Part shown: positions 7,418 through 15,400 of the stretch, one piece after another
Layout: the number at the start of each line of letters is the position of its first letter
Position numbering within the stretch: the stretch's first letter is position 1
From: an uncultured Clostridia bacterium
GTDB taxonomy: Bacteria > Bacillota > Clostridia > Christensenellales > CAG-138
NCBI GenBank assembly: GCA_937915925.1
Contig: CALGGM010000038.1
Span: forward strand, 1-17,893
Length of the DNA: 17,893 bases
Direction: 5' to 3'
Translations under genes and position numbers: made by a program
Notes under the pieces: generated by a model
Databases searched by the model: none
What the model was told of the DNA's origin: nothing
Seen by the model: only the letters and a program-made list of their open reading frames with translations

Positions 7418-8950
7418 ATGTATCGGGAACGGTTGCGTGAAAAACTGATCGAAGCGCTGAAGGCGGTGCTTCCGATCATCATTATCGTTCTTGTGCTGTC
7501 GTTTACGGTCGCGCCGCTGCCGACCAGCATCCTGCTTGCGTACCTGTTCGGGGGACTTCTGCTGATCCTCGGCATGATGTTCTTCACGCTCGGCGCGGAG
7601 CTTGCCATGCAGCCGATGGGCGAACAGCTCGGCTCCGGCGTCACCAAGGCGCGCAAGATCTGGCTGCTGCTTCCGGTCGGTTTTCTGCTCGGCGCGCTCA
7701 TCACGCTGTCCGAGCCCGATCTGCAGGTGCTTGCCGATCAGGTGCTCTCCATTCCGTCGCGCGTGCTCATCTGGTGCGTCGCCGCGGGCGTCGGACTGTT
7801 TTTGGTGCTCGCGCTTGTGCGTATGCTGTTCGGCATTTCGCTGCGCATCCTTCTTCTGATCTGCTACGGGCTCACGTTCCTTCTGACCCTGTTTGCGCCG
7901 AAGGACTTCCTTGCCGTCGCATTCGATGCCGGCGGCGTCACGACCGGTCCGATGACCGTTCCGTTCATCATGGCGTTCGGCATCGGCATTTCCGCGATCC
8001 GAAGCGACCGCAAGGCAGCCGAGGACAGCTTCGGTCTCATCGCGCTCTGCTCGATCGGACCGATTCTTACCGTGCTGATCCTTTCGCTAATCTACCGTCC
8101 GGAAAACGCGCTCTATACCCCGACGGTCACGCCCGACATTGCAAGTTCCAAACACCTTGCCGCGCTGTTCACCGACGCGTTCCCGACGTATTTTAAGGAG
8201 ATCGCGATCTCGGTTCTGCCGATCATTGCGTTCTTCCTGCTGTATCGGATCATCCACACCCGCCTGCATCATATCCGGCTGAACCTGCGCGCCGCAAAGC
8301 GCATCGGCGTCGGGCTGATCTATTCCTACATCGGGCTTGTTCTATTCCTGACCGGCAGCAACATCGGCTTCATGCCCGCAGGCTCGTACCTCGGACAAAC
8401 GCTCGCAGTACTTCCGTACCGCTGGATCATGATCCCGCTCGGCATGCTGATCGGCTACTTCATCGTCGCCGCCGAGCCTGCCGTTTACGTCTTGATGAAG
8501 CAGGTCGAAGAGCTCACCAACGGCTCGATCTCCGGCAGAGCGCTTCGCATCTCGCTCTCGATCGGCGTCTCCGCTTCGATCGGGCTTGCGATGCTGCGCG
8601 TGCTCACCGGCATTTCGATCCTCTGGATGCTCGTTCCGGGCTACGGGATCGCGCTGCTGCTGTCATTCTTTGTGCCGAAGATGTTCACCGCGATCGCGTT
8701 CGACTCCGGCGGCGTCGTTTCCGGTCCGATGACCGCGACGTTCCTGCTGCCGTTTGCGATGGGCGCGTGCCTTGCGCTCGGCGGAAACGTCGTTACCGAT
8801 GCGTTCGGCGTGGTCGCAATGGTTGCGATGACGCCGCTCATCACCATTCAGATCCTCGGTCTTGCCTCCGTGCTCCGCGCGAAGCGCCGTTCCGTCGCCG
8901 CCGTCGATGAGCCGGAGCGTGAAGACCTGTACGCGATCATCGAACTGTAG
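7418..8950 (+). CDS. Tandem DUF1538 membrane protein (putative UmpAB-type cation/proton antiporter)
   Basis: A 510-residue, very hydrophobic protein with about 12 or more membrane segments, built from two homologous halves. Matching motifs recur about 254-259 residues apart: LGAELAMQPMGEQLG (58-72) with TGSNIGFMPAGSYLG (312-326); EPDLQVLADQV (99-109) with EPAVYVLMKQV (353-363); and FDAGGVTTGPMT (169-180) with FDSGGVVSGPMT (428-439). These are DUF1538 signatures. Each half keeps a buried-looking glutamate (E99, E353) and aspartate (D170, D429), plausible ion-binding residues. From memory, a two-gene DUF1538 pair (UmpA/UmpB) from a Halomonas was reported as a Na+/H+ antiporter; here both units are in one chain. 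The substrate is inferred, not shown. The stop codon merges into the ribosome site of the PII-like gene 8 bases downstream, so the two are one transcription and translation unit. Confidence 0.85.
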   Translation: MYRERLREKLIEALKAVLPIIIIVLVLSFTVAPLPTSILLAYLFGGLLLILGMMFFTLGAELAMQPMGEQLGSGVTKARKIWLLLPVGFLLGALITLSEPDLQVLADQVLSIPSRVLIWCVAAGVGLFLVLALVRMLFGISLRILLLICYGLTFLLTLFAPKDFLAVAFDAGGVTTGPMTVPFIMAFGIGISAIRSDRKAAEDSFGLIALCSIGPILTVLILSLIYRPENALYTPTVTPDIASSKHLAALFTDAFPTYFKEIAISVLPIIAFFLLYRIIHTRLHHIRLNLRAAKRIGVGLIYSYIGLVLFLTGSNIGFMPAGSYLGQTLAVLPYRWIMIPLGMLIGYFIVAAEPAVYVLMKQVEELTNGSISGRALRISLSIGVSASIGLAMLRVLTGISILWMLVPGYGIALLLSFFVPKMFTAIAFDSGGVVSGPMTATFLLPFAMGACLALGGNVVTDAFGVVAMVAMTPLITIQILGLASVLRAKRRSVAAVDEPEREDLYAIIEL

Positions 8951-8958
8951 GAGGTCCT

Positions 8959-9690
8959 ATGAGCAAGCTATATCTCATGATCACGATCGGCAACCGCGCA
9001 AAGCTTCCCGATTACATCTCGCTCTATCATCAGGAGCATCTTGACCGCCACCTTGTGATGCTCGCGCACGGCACCGCGGCAAGCGAGATTCTCAACACCT
9101 TCGGTCTCGAAAACGCCGAGAAAGCCGTCATCCTGACGGTAACGACCGCTTCGGTCTGGCAGACGGTCAAGCGCGGACTGCAGCGCACGATCCGCATCGA
9201 CGTGCCGGGCACGGGGATCGCATTCACGGTCCCGATCTCCAGCATCGGCGGACCGAGGGAGCTTGCATACTTTACGGAAGATCTGAACTTTGAACGTACG
9301 GAGGAGGAAACGGAATTGAAAGGCACGAAACAGGAGCTTTTGATCGTCATCGGCAACCGCGGCTACAGCGAACAGATCATGGACGCGGCGCGCGACGCAG
9401 GCGCGACCGGCGGCACAGTTATCCACGCAAACGGCACCGGCATGAAGCGCGCGGAGAAATTTTTCGGGATCTCCCTCTCCTCCGAGCGCGAGCTGATCCT
9501 GATCGTTTCCGCGACCGCCAAAAAGAACGCCATCATGCAGTCGATCATGAAAAAAGCAGGGCTTGAGACCGACGCGAAGGCGATCGTCTTTTCCCTGCCT
9601 GTGACCGATACCGCGGGGCTTCGGTTGCTCGAGCCTGAGGAGTCCGAAGAACAGCCCGAAGGCGAGCCGAAGCCCGAAGCCGCCGAATAA
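8959..9690 (+). CDS. Tandem PII-like signalling protein, partner of the DUF1538 transporter
   Basis: A 243-residue soluble protein with two ferredoxin-like PII-type domains (about 3-98 and 125-222) joined by an acidic linker (106-120), ending in a Glu/Pro-rich tail. Both copies begin with a strand followed by IGNR (10-13 and 131-134). The second is more canonical: ARDAGATGGTVIHANGTG (144-161) resembles strand 2 and the start of the T-loop, and FFGI (168-171) precedes the next strand. The GlnB/GlnK uridylylation tyrosine is not visible. The first copy is divergent around 17-35. PII proteins sense nucleotides or 2-oxoglutarate and bind transporters or enzymes; adjacency to the DUF1538 gene suggests it gates that transporter. 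An AGGAGG site overlaps the upstream stop. With two domains per chain, three-fold PII symmetry would need a pseudo-hexameric or trimer-of-tandems arrangement (inference). Confidence 0.8.
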   Translation: MSKLYLMITIGNRAKLPDYISLYHQEHLDRHLVMLAHGTAASEILNTFGLENAEKAVILTVTTASVWQTVKRGLQRTIRIDVPGTGIAFTVPISSIGGPRELAYFTEDLNFERTEEETELKGTKQELLIVIGNRGYSEQIMDAARDAGATGGTVIHANGTGMKRAEKFFGISLSSERELILIVSATAKKNAIMQSIMKKAGLETDAKAIVFSLPVTDTAGLRLLEPEESEEQPEGEPKPEAAE

Positions 9691-9702
9691 CCGATTGTAC
9701 CT

Positions 9703-10008
9703 TTACATGCCGCGTAGGTTTGCGCTGCATGCTTTCATATCCACGCATCCGTCCGGAAGAAACGGAACGCCCTCCTGCTTTAAGAGCATTTCACGGATCG
9801 GGGCGAAGTCGCCGCCCGCGATTGAGCCGTCCGCCATCACCACGCGATGCCACGGCAGCGTATCGGGACACGCGCGCATGGCAAAGCCCACGAACCGCGC
9901 GCGCCGCGGATAGCCGATCGCTCTTGCGATATCGCCGTAGGAAACGACCTGCCCGTACGGGACCGTTTCCACGATCGCATATACCCTTTGAAAAAACGAA
10001 TCCGACAT
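9703..10008 (-). CDS. Alkyltransferase-like protein (ATL), MGMT family without the active-site cysteine
   Basis: A 101-residue protein matching the DNA-binding domain of O6-alkylguanine-DNA alkyltransferase. The PCHRV active-site motif is PWHRV here (52-56), with tryptophan W53 in place of the alkyl-accepting cysteine, the hallmark of ATL proteins. ATLs bind and flip O6-alkylguanine and hand the lesion to nucleotide excision repair rather than reversing it. The N-terminal block VPYGQVVSYGDIARAIG (16-32) and the helix RFVGFAMRACP (38-48), which carries the arginine finger position, are typical. A longer frame from 10044 would overlap the HAD gene by 34 bases. The 10008 start gives the standard ATL N-terminus and lies 2 bases after the HAD stop, with a poor ribosome site, so translation is likely coupled. 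It converges on the PII-like gene with 12 bases between, and no terminator is seen. Confidence 0.9.
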   Translation of the reverse strand: MSDSFFQRVYAIVETVPYGQVVSYGDIARAIGYPRRARFVGFAMRACPDTLPWHRVVMADGSIAGGDFAPIREMLLKQEGVPFLPDGCVDMKACSANLRGM

Positions 10009-10010
10009 TA

Positions 10011-10649
10011 TTAGAACAACTCCCGATACAGCGCGTCTGCGCAATCGTATACCCTCGCGCAGCTTTTTTCAAGCACCGCGCGCGACTGATGTCCGCCGAG
10101 CAGCAGCGCGCAAGGACAGCCCACCGCGTTCGCCGCTTCCGCGTCGTGATCGGTGTCGCCGATAAACAGCGCGTCCTTCGGATCGATCCCAAGGCGTTTC
10201 AGATACGCCTTCGCGCGGTCCACCTTGGAAACACCGAGAATGTCGTCCTGTCCGAGAATCTCGGAAAAATACGGCGTGACGCCGAGCCGTTTTGCCTGCT
10301 CGACAAGATCGTCCTGCTGCGTTACCGAAAGCAGCGTCTGCGTTGTCCCTCGCGCCTTCGCTTCGCGCAATATGTCGACGACGCCTTCGCGAAGGCTGCA
10401 TTCCGTATACCGTTCGCGGTAGCGGCGCATGAAAACCTCGGAGACCGCTTCATAGCTTTCATGCTCGAAGGTGTACCCCATCATTTCGTAATACGCGCGG
10501 ATCGGAAACGAAAAATGCGCCATGTACCACGCCTCGGTGATTTCGGGCATATTGCGTTCCCGCAGCACTTCGTTTTCCAGCTCGAGACAAAGCGCGGCGT
10601 CGTCAAGAATCGTACCGTTCCAGTCCCAGATCAAAAGCTTCGGCAGCAT
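10011..10649 (-). CDS. HAD-family hydrolase, phosphoglycolate phosphatase-like
   Basis: A 212-residue HAD-superfamily protein, probably a small-molecule phosphatase. Motif I is IWDWNGTILDD (7-17): nucleophile D9 is present, but the usual second aspartate two residues on is asparagine (N11), a variant I recognise from a subgroup of Firmicute HADs. Motif II is LLSVT (106-110), the lysine motif SKVDRAKAYL (141-150), and motif IV FIGDTDHDAEAA (162-173). The C1 helical cap lies at about 17-90. A longer frame begins at 10703, but that start lies upstream of the predicted -10 element. The 10649 start has a GGGAGGA site 6 bases away and the normal family N-terminus. It is the first gene of a two-gene unit with the ATL. 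The substrate cannot be read from sequence. Confidence 0.88.
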   Translation of the reverse strand: MLPKLLIWDWNGTILDDAALCLELENEVLRERNMPEITEAWYMAHFSFPIRAYYEMMGYTFEHESYEAVSEVFMRRYRERYTECSLREGVVDILREAKARGTTQTLLSVTQQDDLVEQAKRLGVTPYFSEILGQDDILGVSKVDRAKAYLKRLGIDPKDALFIGDTDHDAEAANAVGCPCALLLGGHQSRAVLEKSCARVYDCADALYRELF

Positions 10650-10674
10650 TCCGGTTCCTCCCATATTTTTCGAT

Positions 10675-10703
10675 ATTTTACCACGCCGCTTCGCGTCCCG
10701 CAA
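10675..10703 (-). promoter_or_regulatory. SigA-type promoter with extended -10 for the HAD-ATL unit
   Basis: On the minus strand TTGCGG (10698-10703) lies 17 bases before TAAAAT (10675-10680), which is preceded by TGG. It sits 25 bases upstream of the HAD start and supports that start over the longer frame. It is back to back with the ftsK promoter. Confidence 0.65.
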
Positions 10704-10720
10704 GCCGTTCTTATTTATGC

Positions 10721-10749
10721 TTGCGCCGCGGCGAGAATCGGTGTATAAT
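10721..10749 (+). promoter_or_regulatory. SigA-type promoter for ftsK-rimO-pgsA-cinA
   Basis: TTGCGC (10721-10726) is separated by 17 bases from a perfect TATAAT (10744-10749), 36 bases before the ftsK ATG. A GGAGG ribosome site lies 6 bases before that ATG. No other promoter-like sequence is evident before rimO, pgsA or cinA, which overlap one another, so this probably drives all four genes. Confidence 0.7.
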
Positions 10750-10785
10750 ATAGATTGAAAGAAATCGGTTTATCGGAGGATATCC

Positions 10786-13521
10786 ATGGCAAATAAATCT
10801 GCAACAAAAAAGAAAACGCCTACTAAGAGCACGCCGGGCAAGGGCGGATCGAAGGCGGCGCCCGCAAAGGACAATCAGAAAAAGCGCACGTCGCATGCCG
10901 GTATCGAGATCTTCGGCATCGTTCTGATCGCGCTCGGCGCATTGTTTGCGGTCTACCTGTACAGCGGCTCGGACGACCCGCTCGGTACGGTCATCTCCCA
11001 TTATCTTCTCGGCATGCATGGCTGCTTTGCGTACGCCGTTCCCGTGCTGTTCGTAATCGTCGGGTTCTATCTGATCCTCGGCGGCAGAAAAAAGCCCGCG
11101 CGCAGCACGCTGATCACAGGACTGTTGGCGGTCTGGTTCATTTTGTGCGCCCTGCATATGTGGACGAGCACCGAGCTTACAAACCTGAAGATGTTCGGCA
11201 CGTCCGGCATGAACTTCGCGGATTACCTCAAGCAGTTCTTCTCTCAGTTCCCCGCCGCATGGATCGAGGGCGTTCACCTTCACGCGGGCGGCGGCGTGCT
11301 CGGCATGATCCTGCCGACGCTGCTGTACGTGATCGGCGGAAAGCTTTTGTGCTGGGTCGCGATCGTCGCGGGATTTCTGATCTCCGTGCTGCTCTGCACC
11401 GGCATCTCGATCAAGGCATACACCGACGCGTTCGGCTCCAGAGTGCGTGAAAAGATCGCAGAGCACGAGCAGTCCGTGACCGAGGACTACGACGACGTAC
11501 AGGAGAGCGAACCGGCGCGCAAGCCGTGGAAGAAGGGCTTCTCCACCACGATCGAAGAGGAAGAACCTGCCCTCGTTCGCAAAAAGCCTGCGGAGCGCAA
11601 GAAGCCGCGCGAGATCCCGTTCGACGAGCTGTTCGACGTACCGGAGCCCGATCCGGAGCCCGCGCCGACCCGCAAGCGCACGCCGAAAGCAGCTGCGCCC
11701 GTCGATTACGATCTGATGCCGAAGAGCGGCAGGCTGCAGAAGAAGTCCGACGCGGATCTGTCCGCCGACGAAGAGGACGAGCTTTTGATCCCCGTCGCGC
11801 CCGCAAAGAAGCCCGGCAAGAAAGCGCCGTCCTTCTCCGATATGGCGGAGACGCTCGTGTCGGATCTTGACGAGCCCGCAGCCCCGACGCCCGAGCCTGC
11901 AAAGCCGCAGAAGCCTACTAAGCCTGCGGCAAAGCCCGTCGCGCCCGCGCCCGAGCCCGACGACGGCGGAGAGGACATCCCGCTGGTCGTTCCGCCCGCG
12001 CCCGCCGCGCCTGCGTACGAGCCGCCGTCCATCGACTGTCTCAACAAGCCGCGCGAGACCTTCGCAAAGAGTGCGGAGAATCCGACCGCGATCGCGCATC
12101 TGCTCGAGGAAACGCTCGCAAGCTTCAACATTTCCGCAAAGGTCATCAATATTTCCGTCGGTCCCGTCGTCACCCGCTACGAGCTGCAGCCCGCGCCGGG
12201 CGTACGCGTAAACCGCATTACAACGCTCAGCAACGACATCGCGCTCGCTTTGGCTGCGCCGCGCGTCCGTATCGAGGCGCCGATCCCCGGCAAGGCAGCC
12301 GTCGGCATCGAGGTGCCGAACAAGGACGCCGCGACCGTGCTTTTGCGCGACATCATCGACAGTGAGGAGTTTGCGAACGCGAAGTCGCCGGTCACGATGG
12401 CGCTCGGCAAGGACATCGCGGGCAAGATCATCGTCGCCGATCTCGGCAAGATGCCGCATATGCTGATCGCGGGCTCTACCGGTTCCGGTAAGTCCGTCTG
12501 CATCAACGACCTGATCATCTCCATGATCTATAAGTCCTCGCCGCAGGATCTGCAGCTGATCCTCGTCGACCCGAAGATGGTTGAGCTCTCCGTATTCGGC
12601 ACGCTCCCCCACCTTCTGATCCCGGTCGTGACCGAGCCGAAGAAGGCGGCGAGCGCGCTCCGCTGGGCGGTCAACGAGATGACGATGCGCTACAAGAAGT
12701 TCACCGAGGTCGGCGCGCGCGAGCTGACGCGCTACAACTCGCTGATGGACGATCCGAAGAAAAAGATCCCGAAGCTGGTCATCATCATCGACGAGCTCGC
12801 CGACCTGATGATGGTCGCGCCCGACGACGTCGAGGATTCGATCTGCCGCATCGCGCAGCTCGGCCGCGCGGCGGGCATCCATCTGATCGTCGCGACCCAG
12901 CGTCCGAGCGCGGACATCATCACGGGTCTCATCAAAGCAAACATTCCTTCGCGCTGTGCGTTCGCGGTCAGCTCCGCGATCGACTCGCGCATCATTCTCG
13001 ACGCGACCGGCGCGGAAAAGCTTCTGGGCCGCGGCGACATGCTGTTCCACCCGAACGGTGCAGGCAAGCCCACGCGTCTCCAGTGCGCATACGTTTCGGA
13101 CGAAGAGGTCGAGCGCGTCATGTCCGGCTTCAAGAAGGAGGAAACGCAGTTCTCCGAGGACGTCCTTTCCGAAATCAACGACGAGGCAAAGGGCGGCGCG
13201 CAGGGCGGCGTCTTCGGCGAGGGCAAGCAGGAGGACGAACTCTTGGGCGAGGCGGTCCGCGTCGTCATGGAGAACGGACAGGCTTCCATCTCGATGATCC
13301 AGAGAAGACTGCGCGTCGGCTATGCGCGCGCGGCAAGGCTCGTCGATATGATGGAGCAGAAGAAATACGTCTCGCCGTTTGACGGCAGCAAGCCGAGACA
13401 GGTGCTGATCACGCAGGCGGAGTTCAACCGCGTGTTCGGCGGCGGCGTGCCTGCAGCGGACGACGAGCCCGCGCCCGTCGAACCGGACGAGACCGATTTC
13501 ATGGAGGACGAAGATGTATGA
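10786..13521 (+). CDS. ftsK: DNA translocase FtsK/SpoIIIE
   Basis: Septum-anchored ATP-driven pump that moves chromosomal DNA during division or sporulation. The 911-residue protein has a lysine-rich N-terminus and hydrophobic segments near 41-59, 78-98, 107-125 and 168-205. A long acidic, proline- and lysine-rich linker (about 215-410) follows. The alpha/beta motor starts near 415, with Walker A GSTGSGKS at 563-570 and Walker B LVIIIDE at 664-670. The winged-helix gamma domain is at about 819-884 (ISMIQRRLRVGYARAARLVD), the part that reads oriented DNA sequences in the family. A short acidic tail ends the protein. Whether it acts as FtsK or SpoIIIE depends on whether the organism sporulates, which this window does not show. 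Its stop overlaps the rimO start by 4 bases. Confidence 0.96.
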   Translation: MANKSATKKKTPTKSTPGKGGSKAAPAKDNQKKRTSHAGIEIFGIVLIALGALFAVYLYSGSDDPLGTVISHYLLGMHGCFAYAVPVLFVIVGFYLILGGRKKPARSTLITGLLAVWFILCALHMWTSTELTNLKMFGTSGMNFADYLKQFFSQFPAAWIEGVHLHAGGGVLGMILPTLLYVIGGKLLCWVAIVAGFLISVLLCTGISIKAYTDAFGSRVREKIAEHEQSVTEDYDDVQESEPARKPWKKGFSTTIEEEEPALVRKKPAERKKPREIPFDELFDVPEPDPEPAPTRKRTPKAAAPVDYDLMPKSGRLQKKSDADLSADEEDELLIPVAPAKKPGKKAPSFSDMAETLVSDLDEPAAPTPEPAKPQKPTKPAAKPVAPAPEPDDGGEDIPLVVPPAPAAPAYEPPSIDCLNKPRETFAKSAENPTAIAHLLEETLASFNISAKVINISVGPVVTRYELQPAPGVRVNRITTLSNDIALALAAPRVRIEAPIPGKAAVGIEVPNKDAATVLLRDIIDSEEFANAKSPVTMALGKDIAGKIIVADLGKMPHMLIAGSTGSGKSVCINDLIISMIYKSSPQDLQLILVDPKMVELSVFGTLPHLLIPVVTEPKKAASALRWAVNEMTMRYKKFTEVGARELTRYNSLMDDPKKKIPKLVIIIDELADLMMVAPDDVEDSICRIAQLGRAAGIHLIVATQRPSADIITGLIKANIPSRCAFAVSSAIDSRIILDATGAEKLLGRGDMLFHPNGAGKPTRLQCAYVSDEEVERVMSGFKKEETQFSEDVLSEINDEAKGGAQGGVFGEGKQEDELLGEAVRVVMENGQASISMIQRRLRVGYARAARLVDMMEQKKYVSPFDGSKPRQVLITQAEFNRVFGGGVPAADDEPAPVEPDETDFMEDEDV

Positions 13522-14807
13522 AGATCGGCGTTATTTCCCTCGGCTGCGCAAAGAATCAGGTCGATACGCAGACGATGCTGGGGTATCTGAAATCGGCGGG
13601 CTACACGTTTACGCCCGAACCCGAAGAAGCCGACATTCTGATCGTCAATACCTGTGGGTTCATCACCTCCGCCAAGGAGGAATCCATCGAGGCGATCTTT
13701 GAGATGGCGCAGTATAAGGAGACCGGAAACTGCAAGCTTCTGGTCGTGACCGGCTGTCTTTCCGAGCGCTACCGCAAGGAGCTTCCCCCCGAAATGCCGG
13801 AGGTCGACATCTTCCTCGGCGTGCGCGAGTACGAAAAGCTTCCGCGGCTGATCGCGGAAAAGCTCAATCTCCCCTGCTCCCCCGTCATTCAACCCGAAAG
13901 GCTTTTGGTGACGCCGCCGTACCGCGCGTATCTTCGCATCGGCGACGGCTGCAACAATCACTGCGCGTACTGCGCGATCCCGATCATTCGCGGGAACCTC
14001 GTCAGCACGCCGATCGAACAGCTGATCGACGAGGCGAAGGCGCTTGCGGATCTCGGCGTGACCGAGCTTTCCGTCATTGCGCAGGACACGTCCGGTTACG
14101 GAAAGGATCTGTACGGCGAGCCGCGGCTGATCCCTCTTTTGAAAGAGCTCGACCGCATCGACGGGCTTAAATGGGTACGTCTCCTTTACACCTACCCGGA
14201 CACCGTGACGCCCGCGCTTCTGGATACGCTCGCCGAGGGTGAAAAGCTCGTGCCGTATCTCGACATGCCGCTGCAGCACTGCAACGACGACATTTTACGC
14301 CGCATGCATCGACGCGGCACAAAGGCGCACATCGAAAGCGTGCTCGATCACATTCGCAAGCACTATCCGGACTTCACGCTGCGCACCACGATGATGGTGG
14401 GCTTCCCCGGCGAAACGGACGCGCAGTTTGAGGAGCTCATGCAGTTCCTGCGCGACTATCCGTTCGACCGCGTCGGGGCGTTTGCGTTCTCTCCCGAGGA
14501 AGGGACCCAAGCCGAAACGATGCCGGATCAGATCGCGGACGAGGTGAAGGAAGCGCGGCTTGTCGCTTTGATGGAGCAACAGCAATCGATTTCCGAGGAA
14601 CGCAATAAACGCTGGATCGGTCGCGAGCTTACCATGCTCGTCGAGGAAACCGGCATGGACGGCACCTACGGCAGAACGGTCCGTGAAGCGCCGGATGCCG
14701 ACGGCATGGTCTGCGTTGCGCCGAGCTTCAGGCACGAACCCGGACAGTATCTCCCCATTCGGCTGACCGGCGGCGACGCCTATGACATGATCGGAGAATG
14801 CTTATGA
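13518..14807 (+). CDS. rimO: Ribosomal protein S12 methylthiotransferase
   Basis: Radical-SAM enzyme that adds a methylthio group to the conserved aspartate of ribosomal protein S12. The 429-residue protein has the N-terminal UPF0004 domain with its three cluster cysteines C10 (SLGCAKNQVD), C46 (VNTCGF) and C80 (VTGCLS). The radical-SAM CxxxCxxC motif is at 145-152 (CNNHCAYC). A C-terminal TRAM domain spans about 364-428. The SLGCAKNQVDT start and GDGCNNHCAYCAIP segment favour RimO over the tRNA enzyme MiaB. The ATG overlaps the ftsK stop (ATGA), with a GGAGG about 10 bases upstream. The order ftsK-rimO-pgsA-cinA-recA is widespread in Clostridia. Confidence 0.96.
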   Translation: MKIGVISLGCAKNQVDTQTMLGYLKSAGYTFTPEPEEADILIVNTCGFITSAKEESIEAIFEMAQYKETGNCKLLVVTGCLSERYRKELPPEMPEVDIFLGVREYEKLPRLIAEKLNLPCSPVIQPERLLVTPPYRAYLRIGDGCNNHCAYCAIPIIRGNLVSTPIEQLIDEAKALADLGVTELSVIAQDTSGYGKDLYGEPRLIPLLKELDRIDGLKWVRLLYTYPDTVTPALLDTLAEGEKLVPYLDMPLQHCNDDILRRMHRRGTKAHIESVLDHIRKHYPDFTLRTTMMVGFPGETDAQFEELMQFLRDYPFDRVGAFAFSPEEGTQAETMPDQIADEVKEARLVALMEQQQSISEERNKRWIGRELTMLVEETGMDGTYGRTVREAPDADGMVCVAPSFRHEPGQYLPIRLTGGDAYDMIGECL

Positions 14808-15400
14808 ATCCCGCAAACAAGCTGACGCTTTTGCGCATCCTGCTGATTCCGCTGTTCATCCTTGCGCTGCTGCTTCCGAACCTTTGGAGAGGCTATGCGC
14901 CGTTTTCGCACTGGGTCGCCGCGATGATCTTTCTTGCCGCCGCGATCACCGATATTCTCGACGGCAAATATGCGCGTAAGCACAACGTCGTGACCGACTT
15001 CGGCAAGCTGATGGATCCGATCGCCGACAAGGTTCTGATCGTCGCCGCGTTCGTGATGCTCTCCTGCACAACCGACGCCGCGCATCCGAAATGCCTTCTG
15101 CATCCGGTCGTCACGATCGTCTTTATCGCGCGCGAGTTTCTGATCTCCGGCTTTCGGCAGCTTGCCGCGGCGAAGGGCGTTGTGATTGCTGCCGGCAATC
15201 TCGGCAAGTGGAAGACGACCTTTCAGGACATCATCGTAATCGCGCTGCTGCTGTATGACGAGTTCCCGTTTTACTATCTGAATCCGTATCTGCGGATCCT
15301 CATCGAGGCGTTGGTGTATGTTGCGCTTGCGCTTTCGGTCGTGTCCGCGATCGAATACCTGATCAAGAACAAAGGAGTTATCAATTTCAATGATCGCTGA
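14804..15400 (+). CDS. pgsA: CDP-diacylglycerol-glycerol-3-phosphate 3-phosphatidyltransferase
   Basis: Integral membrane enzyme that makes phosphatidylglycerol phosphate, the committed step to phosphatidylglycerol and cardiolipin. The 198-residue protein contains the full CDP-alcohol phosphotransferase motif from D52: DxxDGxxAR, then eight residues, G, three, D, three, D (residues 47-75 region, seen as DILDGKYAR and FGKLMDPIAD). Four to six hydrophobic segments surround it. Two in-frame ATGs compete, at 14798 and 14804. I chose 14804 because the GGAG at 14793-14796 is 7 bases from it but only 1 base from the other. That start overlaps the rimO stop (ATGA). The 3' end overlaps cinA by 11 bases. 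Confidence 0.94.
   Translation: MNPANKLTLLRILLIPLFILALLLPNLWRGYAPFSHWVAAMIFLAAAITDILDGKYARKHNVVTDFGKLMDPIADKVLIVAAFVMLSCTTDAAHPKCLLHPVVTIVFIAREFLISGFRQLAAAKGVVIAAGNLGKWKTTFQDIIVIALLLYDEFPFYYLNPYLRILIEALVYVALALSVVSAIEYLIKNKGVINFNDR

Noticed and set aside
9691..9702. A bidirectional terminator between the convergent PII-like and ATL genes
   Set aside because: Only 12 bases separate the genes and no inverted repeat is present there.
11640..12030. Proline-rich repeats in the FtsK linker as a separate feature
   Set aside because: The Pro/Glu/Ala/Lys runs are low-complexity linker typical of FtsK proteins and show no regular period.
10711..13050. A 779-codon open frame on the minus strand inside ftsK
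   Set aside because: It lies antisense to a well-supported gene, is extremely rich in Arg, Asp and Gly with no recognisable domain, and is explained by the high G+C third positions of ftsK suppressing stop codons in the opposite frame.
13320..14279. A 319-codon open frame on the minus strand across the ftsK-rimO junction
   Set aside because: Crosses two firmly identified genes, has no recognisable motif, and is a composition artefact.
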